56,573 nucleotides of DNA from Gemmatales bacterium (GTDB taxonomy: Bacteria; Planctomycetota; Planctomycetia; Gemmatales; HRBIN36), in assembly GCA_025055835.1 (NCBI GenBank), contig JANWWR010000126.1, positions 1 to 56,573 on the forward strand, written 5' to 3'. This document shows, piece after piece, positions 1 to 9,115 of this stretch (within the stretch, counting starts at the first letter, position 1; each line of letters starts with the position of its first letter). The translations under genes and the position numbers were made by a program. The notes under the pieces are model-generated. The model saw nothing but the letters and a program-made list of their open reading frames with translations, searched no databases and had not been told where the DNA came from.

Positions 1-55
1 TCCCACCGAGAGATTCTACCAGACGGGCCAGCCGGTGGGCAGAGGGTTTCTCCAT
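1..55 (-). CDS. N-terminal fragment of a protein running off the left edge
   Basis: An ATG on the minus strand at 55 opens a frame that stays open for 18 codons to the window edge, reading MEKPSAHRLARLVESLGG. It begins 10 bases after the priA stop, in the same direction, so it may be the next gene of the priA operon. There is no clear ribosome-binding site directly in front. Too little is present to name a family. Confidence 0.35.
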   Translation of the reverse strand, partial: MEKPSAHRLARLVESLGG

Positions 56-65
56 CGGAATCCCG

Positions 66-2369
66 TCACAACAGATTGTACGGGTCCACGTCCACGGACA
101 CGTCCACGCCCCGGGACGGTTTGAAGTCGCTCCAGACTTCCCGCAGAAGTTCGTGCAGGGCGGAAGCGCTGGGCGACTGCAATTGAAAATGGTAGCGGTA
201 ATAGCCCTTGAGCCGGGCCACCGGCGTCTCGGCAGGGCCGAGGAGGCGGACGGTCGGTTTGCGCTTCGCAGTCCGGGCCAGTCGTTGCCGGAACGTCTCG
301 GCGAGCCGATCCGATTCCTGCCGCACCAGCTCGCCATCCTTGGCACGCAGCAGGATTCGCACCAGGCGAGTGAACGGCGGGTAGCCCAACTCCCTGCGAT
401 GCCGCAGCTCCGCTTCGGCAAAGGCAACGTAGTCATGCCGGGCCGCCAGATGGATGCAAGGTTGTTCGGGATTGAAGGTCTGGACCAGCACTCGCCCTCC
501 CGCCGGTCCTCGGCCGGTACGCCCGGCCACTTGAGCCAGCAGTTGGAAGGTCCGTTCGGCGGAACGAAAGTCGGGAATGTGCAGGGCGATGTCGGCATGG
601 ATGACGCCGACGAGCGTGACGTTGGGGAAGTCCAGTCCCTTGGCAATCATCTGGGTGCCGAAGAGGATGCGTACTTCGCCGCGGCGGAAGGCCTCGAAGG
701 CGCGGGCGTGTGCCCCGGCTCGCCGCATCGAGTCGCTGTCCATGCGAAGGGCCGACACGCCGGGAAACTTCTGACTCAATTCCGCTTCCAGACGCTCCGT
801 GCCCAGGCCGAGGAACTTCATCTGGCGCAGGCCGCAGTGGGGGCAACCGTCGGGCGGCAGTTGCTCGTAGCCGCAATAGTGGCATAACAGCACTTCGCGG
901 TCCCGGTGATAGGTCAGCGTCACGTCACAGAAGCGGCATTTCATCGCCTCGCCGCAGGCTGGGCAGAGCAGAAACGTCGAAAAACCGCGGCGATTCAGAA
1001 GCAGAAGGATCTGTCCGCCGCGGTCCAGCGTCTCCCGCATGGCCCGTTCCAGGGTCGGACTGATGGCCCGATACGGACCCCGGGCCGGGGGTTCGTGGCG
1101 GAGGTCAACCAGTTGCACGATGGGCATCGGCAATTCCAGGACGCGGCGAGGCAGCGAGAGGAGGCGGTAGCGGCCCTGCTGGGCGTTGTGCCAACTTTCC
1201 AGCGACGGCGTGGCCGAGCCGAGGACGACGGGAATCTTCTCGATCTTGGCCCGCAGCACTGCCAAGTCCCGAGCGTGGTAACGGGGCGTGATTTCCTGCT
1301 TAAAGCTGCTTTCATGCTCCTCGTCCACGACGATCAAGCCCAGTCGGCGGGTCGGGGCGAAGACAGCGCTGCGCGCTCCGACAATGACTTGCACCTCGCC
1401 GGCGGCAATCTGTCGCCAGTAGTGACCGCGTTCGCTGTCGCTGAGATGGCTGTGCAGCACGGCCACACGGGAGAATCGGCCTCGGAAACGCCGGATGGTT
1501 TGCGGAGTCAGGCTAATTTCCGGGACAAGGACCAAGGCCTCCCGGCCCTGGGCGACGCACTGTTCGATGGCCCGCAGATAGATTTCCGTCTTGCCGCTGC
1601 CGGTGACGCCGTGCAGAAGAAAGGGTTGGAAGCCGCCCTGAAGGAGGGCTTCGGATATGGCGGCGAGGACCCGGAGTTGATCGGTGTTGAGTTCCGGAGG
1701 CGGTTCGGCCTCGGGAGTCGGCTCGGGTCGGAAGCGGACCTTTTCCACGTCCTGCCTGAAACCGCGAGCCATGCCCTTGCGGATCAGTTCCTGAATCACC
1801 GTGACACCGCAACCGACACGCTGGGCCAGCACGGCAGCCTCGACGGGGGACGTTTCCAGCCGAAGCGTTTCGAGGGCTTCACGCTGACGAGGCGTCAACC
1901 GTGGCGGCGGGATGGGCAACTCGGTTTCGGGCACAGCTTCGACGAACAGTTTCTGACGCAATCCGACGCCGGTCTTGGCTCCGGCCGGCACGACGGCATC
2001 GAGCACCTGACCCCACGTGCAAAAGTAATAGTCCGCCATCCAACGGGTCAGTTCCAGAAGCGCCGGGGTAAGCAGGGGCTTCTCATCAACAATCGCCAGG
2101 ATCGGTTTGACCTCGCACTCGGGACGGTTTCGGGAGACGGCGACGCAGTAGCCGAGGGCTGGTCGGTTGCCTCGTCCCAACGGCACTTGCACGCGCTGTC
2201 CCGGTTGGAGCCGGTCTTCGAGATGGCGAGGAACGCCGTAGGTGAAGGATTGTTCCAGAGGCCGATTGAAAACGATCTCGGCGAACAGCGACGGAGGTTC
2301 GGCGGAAAGAGCGGTGTGTTGAGCAAATAAATCCCGTTGGGCTTTCACCCCGTCCAGCTCCAGTTCCAC
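66..2369 (-). CDS. priA: Primosomal protein N' (replication restart helicase PriA)
   Basis: PriA is a superfamily 2 3'-to-5' DNA helicase that recognises stalled forks and starts reloading of the replicative helicase. The 767 residues have the usual layout: N-terminal DNA-binding part, Walker A GVTGSGKT at about 254-261, DEEH box at about 349-352, then eight cysteines in four CxxC pairs (CPAC, CRFC, CHYC, CPHC) forming the two zinc sites, and the C-terminal helicase lobe with the QVAGRTGR motif. Length is typical. The longest frame starts at a GTG (2369) inside dgkA. A second GTG at 2348 overlaps the dgkA TGA as GTGA and has a GGAG about ten bases upstream, so the true start may be 2348. It probably shares a transcript with dgkA. 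Confidence 0.95.
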   Translation of the reverse strand: MELELDGVKAQRDLFAQHTALSAEPPSLFAEIVFNRPLEQSFTYGVPRHLEDRLQPGQRVQVPLGRGNRPALGYCVAVSRNRPECEVKPILAIVDEKPLLTPALLELTRWMADYYFCTWGQVLDAVVPAGAKTGVGLRQKLFVEAVPETELPIPPPRLTPRQREALETLRLETSPVEAAVLAQRVGCGVTVIQELIRKGMARGFRQDVEKVRFRPEPTPEAEPPPELNTDQLRVLAAISEALLQGGFQPFLLHGVTGSGKTEIYLRAIEQCVAQGREALVLVPEISLTPQTIRRFRGRFSRVAVLHSHLSDSERGHYWRQIAAGEVQVIVGARSAVFAPTRRLGLIVVDEEHESSFKQEITPRYHARDLAVLRAKIEKIPVVLGSATPSLESWHNAQQGRYRLLSLPRRVLELPMPIVQLVDLRHEPPARGPYRAISPTLERAMRETLDRGGQILLLLNRRGFSTFLLCPACGEAMKCRFCDVTLTYHRDREVLLCHYCGYEQLPPDGCPHCGLRQMKFLGLGTERLEAELSQKFPGVSALRMDSDSMRRAGAHARAFEAFRRGEVRILFGTQMIAKGLDFPNVTLVGVIHADIALHIPDFRSAERTFQLLAQVAGRTGRGPAGGRVLVQTFNPEQPCIHLAARHDYVAFAEAELRHRRELGYPPFTRLVRILLRAKDGELVRQESDRLAETFRQRLARTAKRKPTVRLLGPAETPVARLKGYYRYHFQLQSPSASALHELLREVWSDFKPSRGVDVSVDVDPYNLL

Positions 2370-2824
2370 TCCAGCAGTTGACCCAGCCGGTGGATGAAAA
2401 CGATGCAGCCGATGACGGCGGCGAAGATGCTGGCCAACAGCACGGCCCCGGCGGAGATGTCCAGGGCGGCGTGACCCCGGGCCTTGGTCTTGTCGTCGAG
2501 GCTGCGGAAGAGCGTCTCGATGGCGCTGTTGAACATTTCAGCCGTCAGCACGAAGCCGATGCACAGCAGGAGAATGGACCAGTGCGTCCAGCCGCAACGC
2601 AGCACCGTGGCAGCGATCACTACCAAGGCGGCGAAGAAGAAATGGACGAAAAAACTGGAGTGGCCGCGAACGCCGAGTTTCATCCCGCGAAAGGCGTCAG
2701 CGAATTTGGCACGCCAGGTCCGCGGCGGCCTTGGCGGCGGATCAGCAGAGCTGGATTCCCGGAGATTCACGACGACCTCGGACGCTTGCGGGAAGCCAGG
2801 TCTGTTCCGCACCGGGCTGGGCAT
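2345..2824 (-). CDS. dgkA: Diacylglycerol kinase / undecaprenol kinase, DgkA family
   Basis: This is a small integral membrane lipid kinase of 159 residues. The DgkA signature is visible: a glutamate- and asparagine-bearing helix (EMFNSAIETLFRSLDD) followed by a membrane helix beginning DISAGAVLLASIFAAVIG. Three hydrophobic helices are present, at roughly residues 59-78, 83-100 and 125-150. An extra proline-rich N-terminal stretch of about 35 residues precedes the conserved region, so the real start could be internal. Family members phosphorylate diacylglycerol or undecaprenol; which is used here cannot be told from sequence. Its stop codon overlaps the likely GTG start of priA, suggesting translational coupling. 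Confidence 0.88.
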   Translation of the reverse strand: MPSPVRNRPGFPQASEVVVNLRESSSADPPPRPPRTWRAKFADAFRGMKLGVRGHSSFFVHFFFAALVVIAATVLRCGWTHWSILLLCIGFVLTAEMFNSAIETLFRSLDDKTKARGHAALDISAGAVLLASIFAAVIGCIVFIHRLGQLLEWNWSWTG

Positions 2825-2863
2825 GGTTGGCGATCCCGAGAATGCCCCCTGAGTCGCTTGGGC

Positions 2864-4285
2864 CTATCCCGCCTGTTTGCGCTCTTCCTGAAGTTGATTG
2901 AGCTTATTGTACAGCGTCTTGAGACTGATGCCGAGTTCCGCCGCCGCCGCGGGCTTGTTGCCGCCGTGCTTTTCCAGCACACGCAGCAAGTGTTCCATCT
3001 CGATCTCCCGCAGGGTCCGGGCTGGAGCTGTGGAACCCGTTCCACTCCCCGCTGAACCGCCCAATCCGCCGGTTGCCACGGTCAGCCGTCGTGGGTGGCG
3101 GACGCTCTGGGGGAGATGCTCCGGGAGAATTGCCCCGCCTCCGCTGAGGATGAAGGCATGCTCCATGACGTTGGCCAGCTCGCGGACGTTGCCGGGCCAG
3201 TCATGTTCCAGAAGCGCGTCAATGGCTTCCGGTGTAAGCAGTTCGACGATCTGCTCCAGAGGCCGCCTCGCTGCTCGGCTGAGCAGATGGCGGGCCAGCT
3301 CGGGGATGTCCTCCCGGCGTTCTCGCAACGGCGGCAGGCGAATTTCGAAGGTGTTGATGCGGAAATACAGATCCTCGCGGAACTCGTCCCGTTCGATCAT
3401 GGCCCGCAGGTCCCGGTTGGTGGCGCACAGGACGCGAACATCGGTCTTGAAGGGTTCGTTTTCCCCGACGCGGCGAATTTCCCCCGATTCAAGAAAGCGC
3501 AGCAACTTGACCTGGATGTTCTTGTTCAGCTCGCCAAGCTCGTCGAGGAACACGGTGCCACCGTTAGCGACCTCGAAGAGGCCGCGGTGATCGCGGTCGG
3601 CTCCGGTGAATGCTCCCTTGCGGTGGCCGAACAGTTCGCTTTCCACCAGGTTTTCCGACAACGCCCCGCAATTGACCGGCACGAAGGGCATGTCGCAGCG
3701 GCGGCTCTGCTGGAAGATGGTACGGGCCGCCAGTTCCTTGCCCGTGCCGGTTTCGCCGAGAATAAGGACCGTCGAATCCGTCGGGGCGATGCGACTGATC
3801 AGGCGATGCACGGCCTGCATGGCCGGCGAGGAGCCAACCAGCACCGTCGGTCCCTCGGCCGCCTTGAGCCGACGCTGTAACGCCAGGTTCTTGTTGGTCA
3901 ATTCCCGCTTCTCGGCGACCCGCTGAAGCATGACCTCGATCTCGGCCAGCTTACAGGGCTTGGTCAGGTAGTCGAACGCCCCAAAGCGCAGTGCCTCCAC
4001 GGCCGTGTCCAGGCCGGGATGCCCGGTCAGCAGAATGGCTTCCGTGTGCGGAGAAATCTGCTTGAGTTGTTCGAGGACCTGGATGCCGGTCAGGCCGGGC
4101 ATGCGGATGTCGAGAATGGCCACGTCGAAGTTGCCGCGTTCGAGGGCTTTCAGCGCGGCCCGACCATCCGGGCAGACGGTCACTTCATGGCCCAGCCGAG
4201 GCAGTTCGGTGCGCATGAACTCCTGGAGCGACTTTTCATCGTCGGCGAAAAGCACCCTCAGGCTTTTGTGAACCGGCGTGTCCAA
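2864..4285 (-). CDS. Sigma-54-dependent response regulator, NtrC family
   Basis: This is a three-domain transcription activator that remodels sigma-54 RNA polymerase when phosphorylated. The receiver domain (about 9-120) has the acidic pair D15/D16, phosphoacceptor D59 in LDIRMPG, and conserved K109. The AAA+ domain has Walker A GETGTGKE at about 177-184 and the sigma-54 contact loop GAFTGA. The C-terminus carries a Fis-type helix-turn-helix (LGISLKTLYNKL). The open frame extends upstream to 4495 but would then overlap the partner kinase by 128 bases and encode non-homologous arginine-rich sequence. A TTG at 4285 with GGGAGGAA ten bases upstream is the better start (473 residues). It is the cognate partner of the adjacent sensor kinase; target genes are unknown. 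Confidence 0.93.
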   Translation of the reverse strand: MDTPVHKSLRVLFADDEKSLQEFMRTELPRLGHEVTVCPDGRAALKALERGNFDVAILDIRMPGLTGIQVLEQLKQISPHTEAILLTGHPGLDTAVEALRFGAFDYLTKPCKLAEIEVMLQRVAEKRELTNKNLALQRRLKAAEGPTVLVGSSPAMQAVHRLISRIAPTDSTVLILGETGTGKELAARTIFQQSRRCDMPFVPVNCGALSENLVESELFGHRKGAFTGADRDHRGLFEVANGGTVFLDELGELNKNIQVKLLRFLESGEIRRVGENEPFKTDVRVLCATNRDLRAMIERDEFREDLYFRINTFEIRLPPLRERREDIPELARHLLSRAARRPLEQIVELLTPEAIDALLEHDWPGNVRELANVMEHAFILSGGGAILPEHLPQSVRHPRRLTVATGGLGGSAGSGTGSTAPARTLREIEMEHLLRVLEKHGGNKPAAAAELGISLKTLYNKLNQLQEERKQAG

Positions 4286-4367
4286 AGCCTCGCTTCCTCC
4301 CTGGCCGCATCCGACCGTCGGGTTTCCGAAACCGCCTCTTTGCCCCGCTAACCGACCTTTTGGCGTC

Positions 4368-5930
4368 TCAGGCGGCCCGACGCAGACCCGCTTCCTGGGA
4401 CTGGGGCGGGTTGAGCGGCAGCCGCACCTCGAAGACGCTGCCCTGGCCCGGTCCCGGACTGCTGGCCTCGATTTCGCCGCCGTGCTGTGTAACAATGCGA
4501 TGGCTGATCGACAAGCCCAGCCCGATGCCCCGTCCCGATCGGCTCCGCGTAAAGAATGGCTCGAACAGGTTTTCCAACACCTCCGCCGTCATGCCGCAGC
4601 CGTTGTCGATGAACCGCAGCACCGCCATGCCATCTCGTGCATCCAACTCGATTCTCAGCTTTCCCCCGGCATCCATGCTTTCCAGGCCGTTGACCGCAAG
4701 ATTGAGCACCACCGACTTGATCTCCTCGGCGTTGACCAGCACACGCAACGGCTTGCGGGCCTCGAACTCGATCTGCTTGTCCTTGTAGCTTTGATGGTGG
4801 GCGAGCATGTCCAACACGCCACGGACGATCTCGCCCAGGTCCGCCCATTGCCGCTGCTTTTCCCCCACCCGGCTGAATTCCAACAGTTTCTGCGTGATCC
4901 CTTTGCAGCGGAAGGCTTCCTCCTGGATCATCTTCAGGTAATTGACCACCGTGGGGTACTCGGGATGATCGCGGCGGTCACGGAGGAGTTCCTCGAGCCG
5001 ACGTTCCAGCGCCTCGCTGCAAAAGGCGATGCTGGCCAGCGGATTGTTGATCTCATGAGCGACCCCGGCGGCGAGGAAACCGACTCCGGCAAGCCGTTCC
5101 GAGCGGACCAGCTGCCGACTGCGTTCGTTGACCTGCCGGGCCAGATCGGCGTACATGTGCTGAAGCCGTTCGGTCATGTCGTTGAACGCGGCAGCCAGGT
5201 CCTGCATCTCGTCGCCACTTTGGACCTCGATGCGGGAATCGAAATTGCCCTCGGCCACGCGGGATACCTTGTCATGCAGGTCGCGGATGGGATCGACGAT
5301 CCAGCGGTAGGCCAGCCGGGCCAGGCCGATCATCAGCAGCGCCCCCAACGCCGAGATGCCGCAAACGAGATACAGACTGGTACGGTAATCGTCCTTGGCG
5401 ATGTCGATGCGCCGCCGCAGGTCGGTGTCGATGTGGTCGCGGAGCGTGTCCACGGTCAGTTGCAGCCGTCGGATTTGTTCCACCAGGTCCTCTTGTCCGG
5501 CATGGGGAGGCGGAACGAAGGTGCTGCCGGTGGCCGGTTGCTCCTTGCGGACCAGGCGGGCCAGGTGTTCCAACTGCTCGGTCAGATCGCTGACCAGCGG
5601 AAGCTCATCGTGTCCGCGGTCGAGGTCCCGCTTGCGCAGCAGGGTGGCTCCCAGGAACTCGCGGTACACTTCGAGTTTTTCCCGGGCCAGCGCGATACGA
5701 GCTTCCAGATCGCGGGCATTGGGAGCCTCGGCGGCCAGGGTGATTTCGGCCACGGATTCGCGGAGGTCCTGGACGGCCTTGAGTTCGTTGAGCTTGCTGT
5801 CGATGCTCTTCATCGTCCAGCGGTAGGAGCGGAGGCCCAGCAGGGTGCCCACCAGCAGCAGGGCCATGATGCCTCCCACCAGAGCCAGACCGAGGCTGAG
5901 CTTGTGGCGGAACCGCCAACGCCGCGGCAC
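4368..5930 (-). CDS. Membrane sensor histidine kinase with HAMP domain
   Basis: This is the sensor of the two-component pair. From the chosen start the protein is 520 residues: a transmembrane helix at about 10-33, a helical extracytoplasmic sensor region, a second transmembrane helix near 185-210, a HAMP linker, a dimerisation domain with the phosphorylated histidine in GVAHEINNPLAS, and an HATPase domain with the N box (NLAVNGLE), DNGCGM and GRGIGLGLS boxes. The HEINNP form is typical of kinases paired with NtrC-type regulators, which agrees with the gene 82 bases downstream. The frame is open to 6026, but a GTG at 5930 sits six bases after GGAGG and directly before the first membrane helix, so it was chosen. 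The signal sensed is unknown. Confidence 0.92.
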   Translation of the reverse strand: MPRRWRFRHKLSLGLALVGGIMALLLVGTLLGLRSYRWTMKSIDSKLNELKAVQDLRESVAEITLAAEAPNARDLEARIALAREKLEVYREFLGATLLRKRDLDRGHDELPLVSDLTEQLEHLARLVRKEQPATGSTFVPPPHAGQEDLVEQIRRLQLTVDTLRDHIDTDLRRRIDIAKDDYRTSLYLVCGISALGALLMIGLARLAYRWIVDPIRDLHDKVSRVAEGNFDSRIEVQSGDEMQDLAAAFNDMTERLQHMYADLARQVNERSRQLVRSERLAGVGFLAAGVAHEINNPLASIAFCSEALERRLEELLRDRRDHPEYPTVVNYLKMIQEEAFRCKGITQKLLEFSRVGEKQRQWADLGEIVRGVLDMLAHHQSYKDKQIEFEARKPLRVLVNAEEIKSVVLNLAVNGLESMDAGGKLRIELDARDGMAVLRFIDNGCGMTAEVLENLFEPFFTRSRSGRGIGLGLSISHRIVTQHGGEIEASSPGPGQGSVFEVRLPLNPPQSQEAGLRRAA

Positions 5931-6160
5931 GACCGACCTCCCTGTCGTCGCTGATCCGTGAGTCGAAAAGTTCGTGCTTCCGTGCTTCCGGTTTGTACCA
6001 CAGGCGGAGGTGTTCGGGGAGAGCAATCACGGAGGCGGTTCGTGAACCTCTTCGCTCCGCAGTTTGATCTTGGCCGAATCCGGCAACTTGGGTAATTAGT
6101 CCGGCTCAAGTGAAGGCTGGTTGCATCCGATAAACGATCTGGGAGAACAGAGGAACCCTC

Positions 6161-6847
6161 ATGCTGGAAAAGACAGGCAATCTGGCGAGCCGAGGGCATC
6201 GGCCCTCCGCTTCCTCCCTCGCCAGCATCCTTACCTTGGTCCTGTTCCTCGCCACGTTGCTCGCCGTCCCCTTCGCCTATTACCGCGACCGCTACACCAC
6301 GACCAAGCGCTTCCGCGTCGTCGCCGAGGGGGTTCTTTATCGCAGTGGACAGATGACCGCCGAAGGTTTAGCGGAAGTGATCGACCGCTACGGCATCCGC
6401 ACGGTGATCAATCTCCAGGACGAAACCCCCGATCCTTTGCTGGAGAACGGTCAGACGGAGAGCGAATTCTGCCGAGACCGCGGTATCCGGTATGTTTACA
6501 TGCCTCCCGATCTGATTCCCCGGCAATTCGTGCCGGAGCAACGGCCAGCCGCCATCGACCGCTTTTTAGACATCATGAACGACCCGCAGAATCATCCGGT
6601 TTTGCTGCATTGTCGGGCTGGTCTGCATCGGACGGGAGTGCTGGCAGCAGTCTATCGCATGGAATATGACGGCTGGACAACCCGACAGGCGCTGGAGGAG
6701 CTGAAAGCCAATGGTTTCGGCGACAGCAAGGCCATCGCCAGCAACGATTACATCATGCAGTACATCTTGACCTACACTCCGAGTTCCGACCGGAACCGAC
6801 CATTGTCCCTCACCCCGTCCTTTTGCCCAGAAAAGCGGGTGGAGTAA
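6161..6847 (+). CDS. Membrane-anchored dual-specificity/tyrosine phosphatase-like protein
   Basis: The product is a 228-residue protein with one N-terminal membrane helix (about residues 22-42) followed by a phosphatase domain. The P-loop signature HCRAGLHRTG contains the nucleophilic cysteine and the conserved arginine, and an upstream aspartate in YMPPDLIP could serve as general acid. The segment FRVVAEGVLYRSGQM is typical of the bacterial DSP-like / cyanobacterial-type tyrosine phosphatase group. The start is supported by AGAGGAA in front of the ATG. Active-site residues appear intact. It is followed 40 bases later by the LptF-type permease, and both may be co-transcribed. The substrate (phosphoprotein or phosphoinositide-like) cannot be assigned. 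Confidence 0.85.
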   Translation: MLEKTGNLASRGHRPSASSLASILTLVLFLATLLAVPFAYYRDRYTTTKRFRVVAEGVLYRSGQMTAEGLAEVIDRYGIRTVINLQDETPDPLLENGQTESEFCRDRGIRYVYMPPDLIPRQFVPEQRPAAIDRFLDIMNDPQNHPVLLHCRAGLHRTGVLAAVYRMEYDGWTTRQALEELKANGFGDSKAIASNDYIMQYILTYTPSSDRNRPLSLTPSFCPEKRVE

Positions 6848-6887
6848 GGCTGACCCGAGTCGGAACGCGCCGTGGCCGACTCGTGGC

Positions 6888-7991
6888 ATGACCCGCATCG
6901 ACCGCTACCTGCTGCGCACGTACCTGCAAGCGTGGTTCATCTGCTTTTTCAGTCTGGTCAGCCTCTACGTCGTCATCGACTTGTTCAACAAACTCGATGA
7001 ATTCGTCACGGCTGCCGAGGCGACCCGGCTGGGCTTTCCCCGCGTCGTTGCCGCCTATTATGCAGTCCAGCTGGCGGCGATTTTCGACCGCCTGTACGGC
7101 GTCATCGTTCTGCTGGCGGCCATGTTCACGCTGGCCTGGATGATCCGCAACAACGAACTGCTGCCGCTATTGTCCGCGGGGGTGCCGACCCGCCGGGTGC
7201 TGTATCCGGTGTTGTTTGGCAGTCTGGTCATGATCGGTCTGGGCGTACTCAATCGGGAGACGATTCTGCCCCAGGTCGCCGAGCAGATCGAAATGCCTGC
7301 CCATGATCCGCTGGGCCGCGAAGCCGTGCCGGTGCAGGGGGCGTATGAACCCAACGGCATTCTTATCGCCGGGCAATTCGCCCGCCGCTCCGAGGGCATC
7401 GTGGAAAACTTCACCTGCACTTTTCCGGAGCGAATCGGCGGCGGCCTCTTCAATCTGACGGCCCGGGAAGCGCGGTATGTTCCCCCGTCGCAGGACCGGC
7501 TCAGCGGCGGCTGGCTGCTCACGGAGACGAAACCGGCCCGGCTGCCGACCACCTGGCAGTCCGAAGTCCTTGAGGAACTCGACGACGGCAAGTTTTTCCT
7601 GCGCACCGAGCGGGTTACATTCGACCGGCTGACCCGCCAGCGCGGTTGGCTTCAGTACGCCTCGACGAGCCGACTCCTCGACGAGTTGAACGGCGGAGGT
7701 GTGGGACGCTTGACGCCCTTGGCAGTGCAACTCCACTTGCGATTCGTCGTCCCGTTGCTGGTCCTTATCATGGCGTGGATGGGTTCGGCCCTGTTGCTCC
7801 GTGATCAGTACCGCAACGTCTTTCTCAATGCCGGGCTGTGTCTCGTCCTGGCCGGATGCTTCTACGCCGTCTGCTACGCTACCCGCTACCTCGGCGACAG
7901 CGAGTACCTCCCTCCGCTCCTGGCAGCGTGGCTGCCGGTGCTGCTGTTCGGCCCGGCGGCGTTCGTGCTCCACGAAGGCATCCATACCTGA
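6888..7991 (+). CDS. LptF/LptG (YjgP/YjgQ) family permease
   Basis: This is a 367-residue inner-membrane protein of the family whose best-known members, LptF and LptG, form the membrane part of the LptB2FG transporter that extracts lipopolysaccharide. The start MTRIDRYLLRTYLQAWF is characteristic of the family. Membrane helices are seen near residues 13-33, 55-85, 100-118 and three at the C-terminus (about 280-365). The middle 130 residues form the periplasmic beta-jellyroll region. Only one such gene is present here, and no LptB ATPase is adjacent, so whether it is the F or G partner is unresolved. There is no clear ribosome-binding site before the ATG. Confidence 0.85.
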   Translation: MTRIDRYLLRTYLQAWFICFFSLVSLYVVIDLFNKLDEFVTAAEATRLGFPRVVAAYYAVQLAAIFDRLYGVIVLLAAMFTLAWMIRNNELLPLLSAGVPTRRVLYPVLFGSLVMIGLGVLNRETILPQVAEQIEMPAHDPLGREAVPVQGAYEPNGILIAGQFARRSEGIVENFTCTFPERIGGGLFNLTAREARYVPPSQDRLSGGWLLTETKPARLPTTWQSEVLEELDDGKFFLRTERVTFDRLTRQRGWLQYASTSRLLDELNGGGVGRLTPLAVQLHLRFVVPLLVLIMAWMGSALLLRDQYRNVFLNAGLCLVLAGCFYAVCYATRYLGDSEYLPPLLAAWLPVLLFGPAAFVLHEGIHT

Positions 7992-8084
7992 GGGCCAACA
8001 GCGAGGAAAGCTGCCGCCTTGCGGTTCGTCACAGAATCGCCACAATGCCTTTCATCATCACACAGTCAGCCTAGGGGATTCGCC

Positions 8085-9089
8085 ATGAGTCGTGTCATGC
8101 AGTCAGGGTTCATGGGTCTGTTTAGCGTGCTGATCGGTCTCGGGATACTGACGGCGGACGAACCGAGCTGGCCGAAGGTGGACGTAGCCATCAGTTACCG
8201 CGTCGATCCGGATTGGCCGCAGCGGCCGGAGGGGATGCGCTGGGCCGACATGGCCGGCATCGCCGTGGATGCTCATGACAACGTATACTGCTTCACCCGC
8301 ACCGATCCGCCGGTGCAGGTGTTTGACCGGGAAGGCCGCTTCCTCCGGGCCTGGGGACGCGATCTGATCAAGTCCGCCCATCACCTCAAGATCGACCGGG
8401 AAGGCAATGTCTGGACAACCGACGTCGAATGGCACCTTGTCCGCAAGTTCACGCCGGAGGGGAAATTACTGTTGACCCTGGGCACGCCGCAGGTCGCCGG
8501 CAGCGACGAACGACACTTCAACATGCCGACCGACGTCGCCTTCGCCTCGAACGGCGACGTCTTCGTGGCTGACGGCTACGGCAATGCCCGCATTGTGCAC
8601 TTCGACAAGGACGGCAAGTTCATCAAACAGTGGGGTGAACTGGGCAGTCGTCCGGGACAATTCAGCATTCCGCACGCCATCGCCATCGACTCCAAGGACC
8701 GCATCTACGTCGCCGACCGCAACAATGTCCGCATTCAGGTCTTCGACACCAGCGGCAAGCTGCTCGACGTGTGGAACAATCTCGTGACTCCCTGGGGCCT
8801 GTGGATGCTGCCCAACGACGAATTATGGGTGTGCGGCTCCTCGCCGATGACCTGGCGGCCGGAGGATAGCACCCTGGGCGTGCCGCCCAAGGATCAGCTG
8901 TTCATGCGGTTCAACAGTCAGGGCAAACTCCTGCAACTGTGGACGGTGCCCAAGGGAATCGACGGGCTGGAACGCCCCGGTGAACTCAACTGGGTCCACT
9001 GCATCGCCGTGGATTCTCAGGGCAATCTCTACGCCGGGGACATCCGCGGCAAACGCGCCCAGAAGTTCCGCAGGATCGTACCGCAGTGA
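8085..9089 (+). CDS. Secreted NHL-repeat beta-propeller protein
   Basis: The product is 334 residues with an N-terminal signal peptide (hydrophobic stretch MGLFSVLIGLGILTA) and a six-bladed propeller built from NHL repeats. Repeats are visible as IAVDAHDNVYCF, LKIDREGNVWTT, VAFASNGDVFVADGYGNARI, IAIDSKDRIYVADRNNVRIQ and IAVDSQGNLYAGDIRGKRAQ. The arrangement resembles the peptidyl-alpha-hydroxyglycine alpha-amidating lyase-like group, but enzymatic activity is not established; planctomycetes encode many such proteins of unknown role. The frame is open from 8019, but the ATG at 8085 has AGGGG upstream and is followed directly by the signal peptide. The gene converges on the FHA gene, 26 bases away. 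Confidence 0.85.
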   Translation: MSRVMQSGFMGLFSVLIGLGILTADEPSWPKVDVAISYRVDPDWPQRPEGMRWADMAGIAVDAHDNVYCFTRTDPPVQVFDREGRFLRAWGRDLIKSAHHLKIDREGNVWTTDVEWHLVRKFTPEGKLLLTLGTPQVAGSDERHFNMPTDVAFASNGDVFVADGYGNARIVHFDKDGKFIKQWGELGSRPGQFSIPHAIAIDSKDRIYVADRNNVRIQVFDTSGKLLDVWNNLVTPWGLWMLPNDELWVCGSSPMTWRPEDSTLGVPPKDQLFMRFNSQGKLLQLWTVPKGIDGLERPGELNWVHCIAVDSQGNLYAGDIRGKRAQKFRRIVPQ

Positions 9090-9115
9090 CAGGAAAAGGT
9101 CACTGGCTGCCGCTC

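Noticed and set aside
4286-4495. Extended N-terminus of the NtrC-type regulator
   Set aside because: It overlaps the sensor kinase gene and is arginine-rich shadow sequence; a TTG with a good ribosome-binding site lies directly before the receiver domain.
5984-6001. Tandem GTGCTTCC repeat as a regulatory element
   Set aside because: Only two short copies near the kinase 5' end, with no dyad or promoter context; could be chance.
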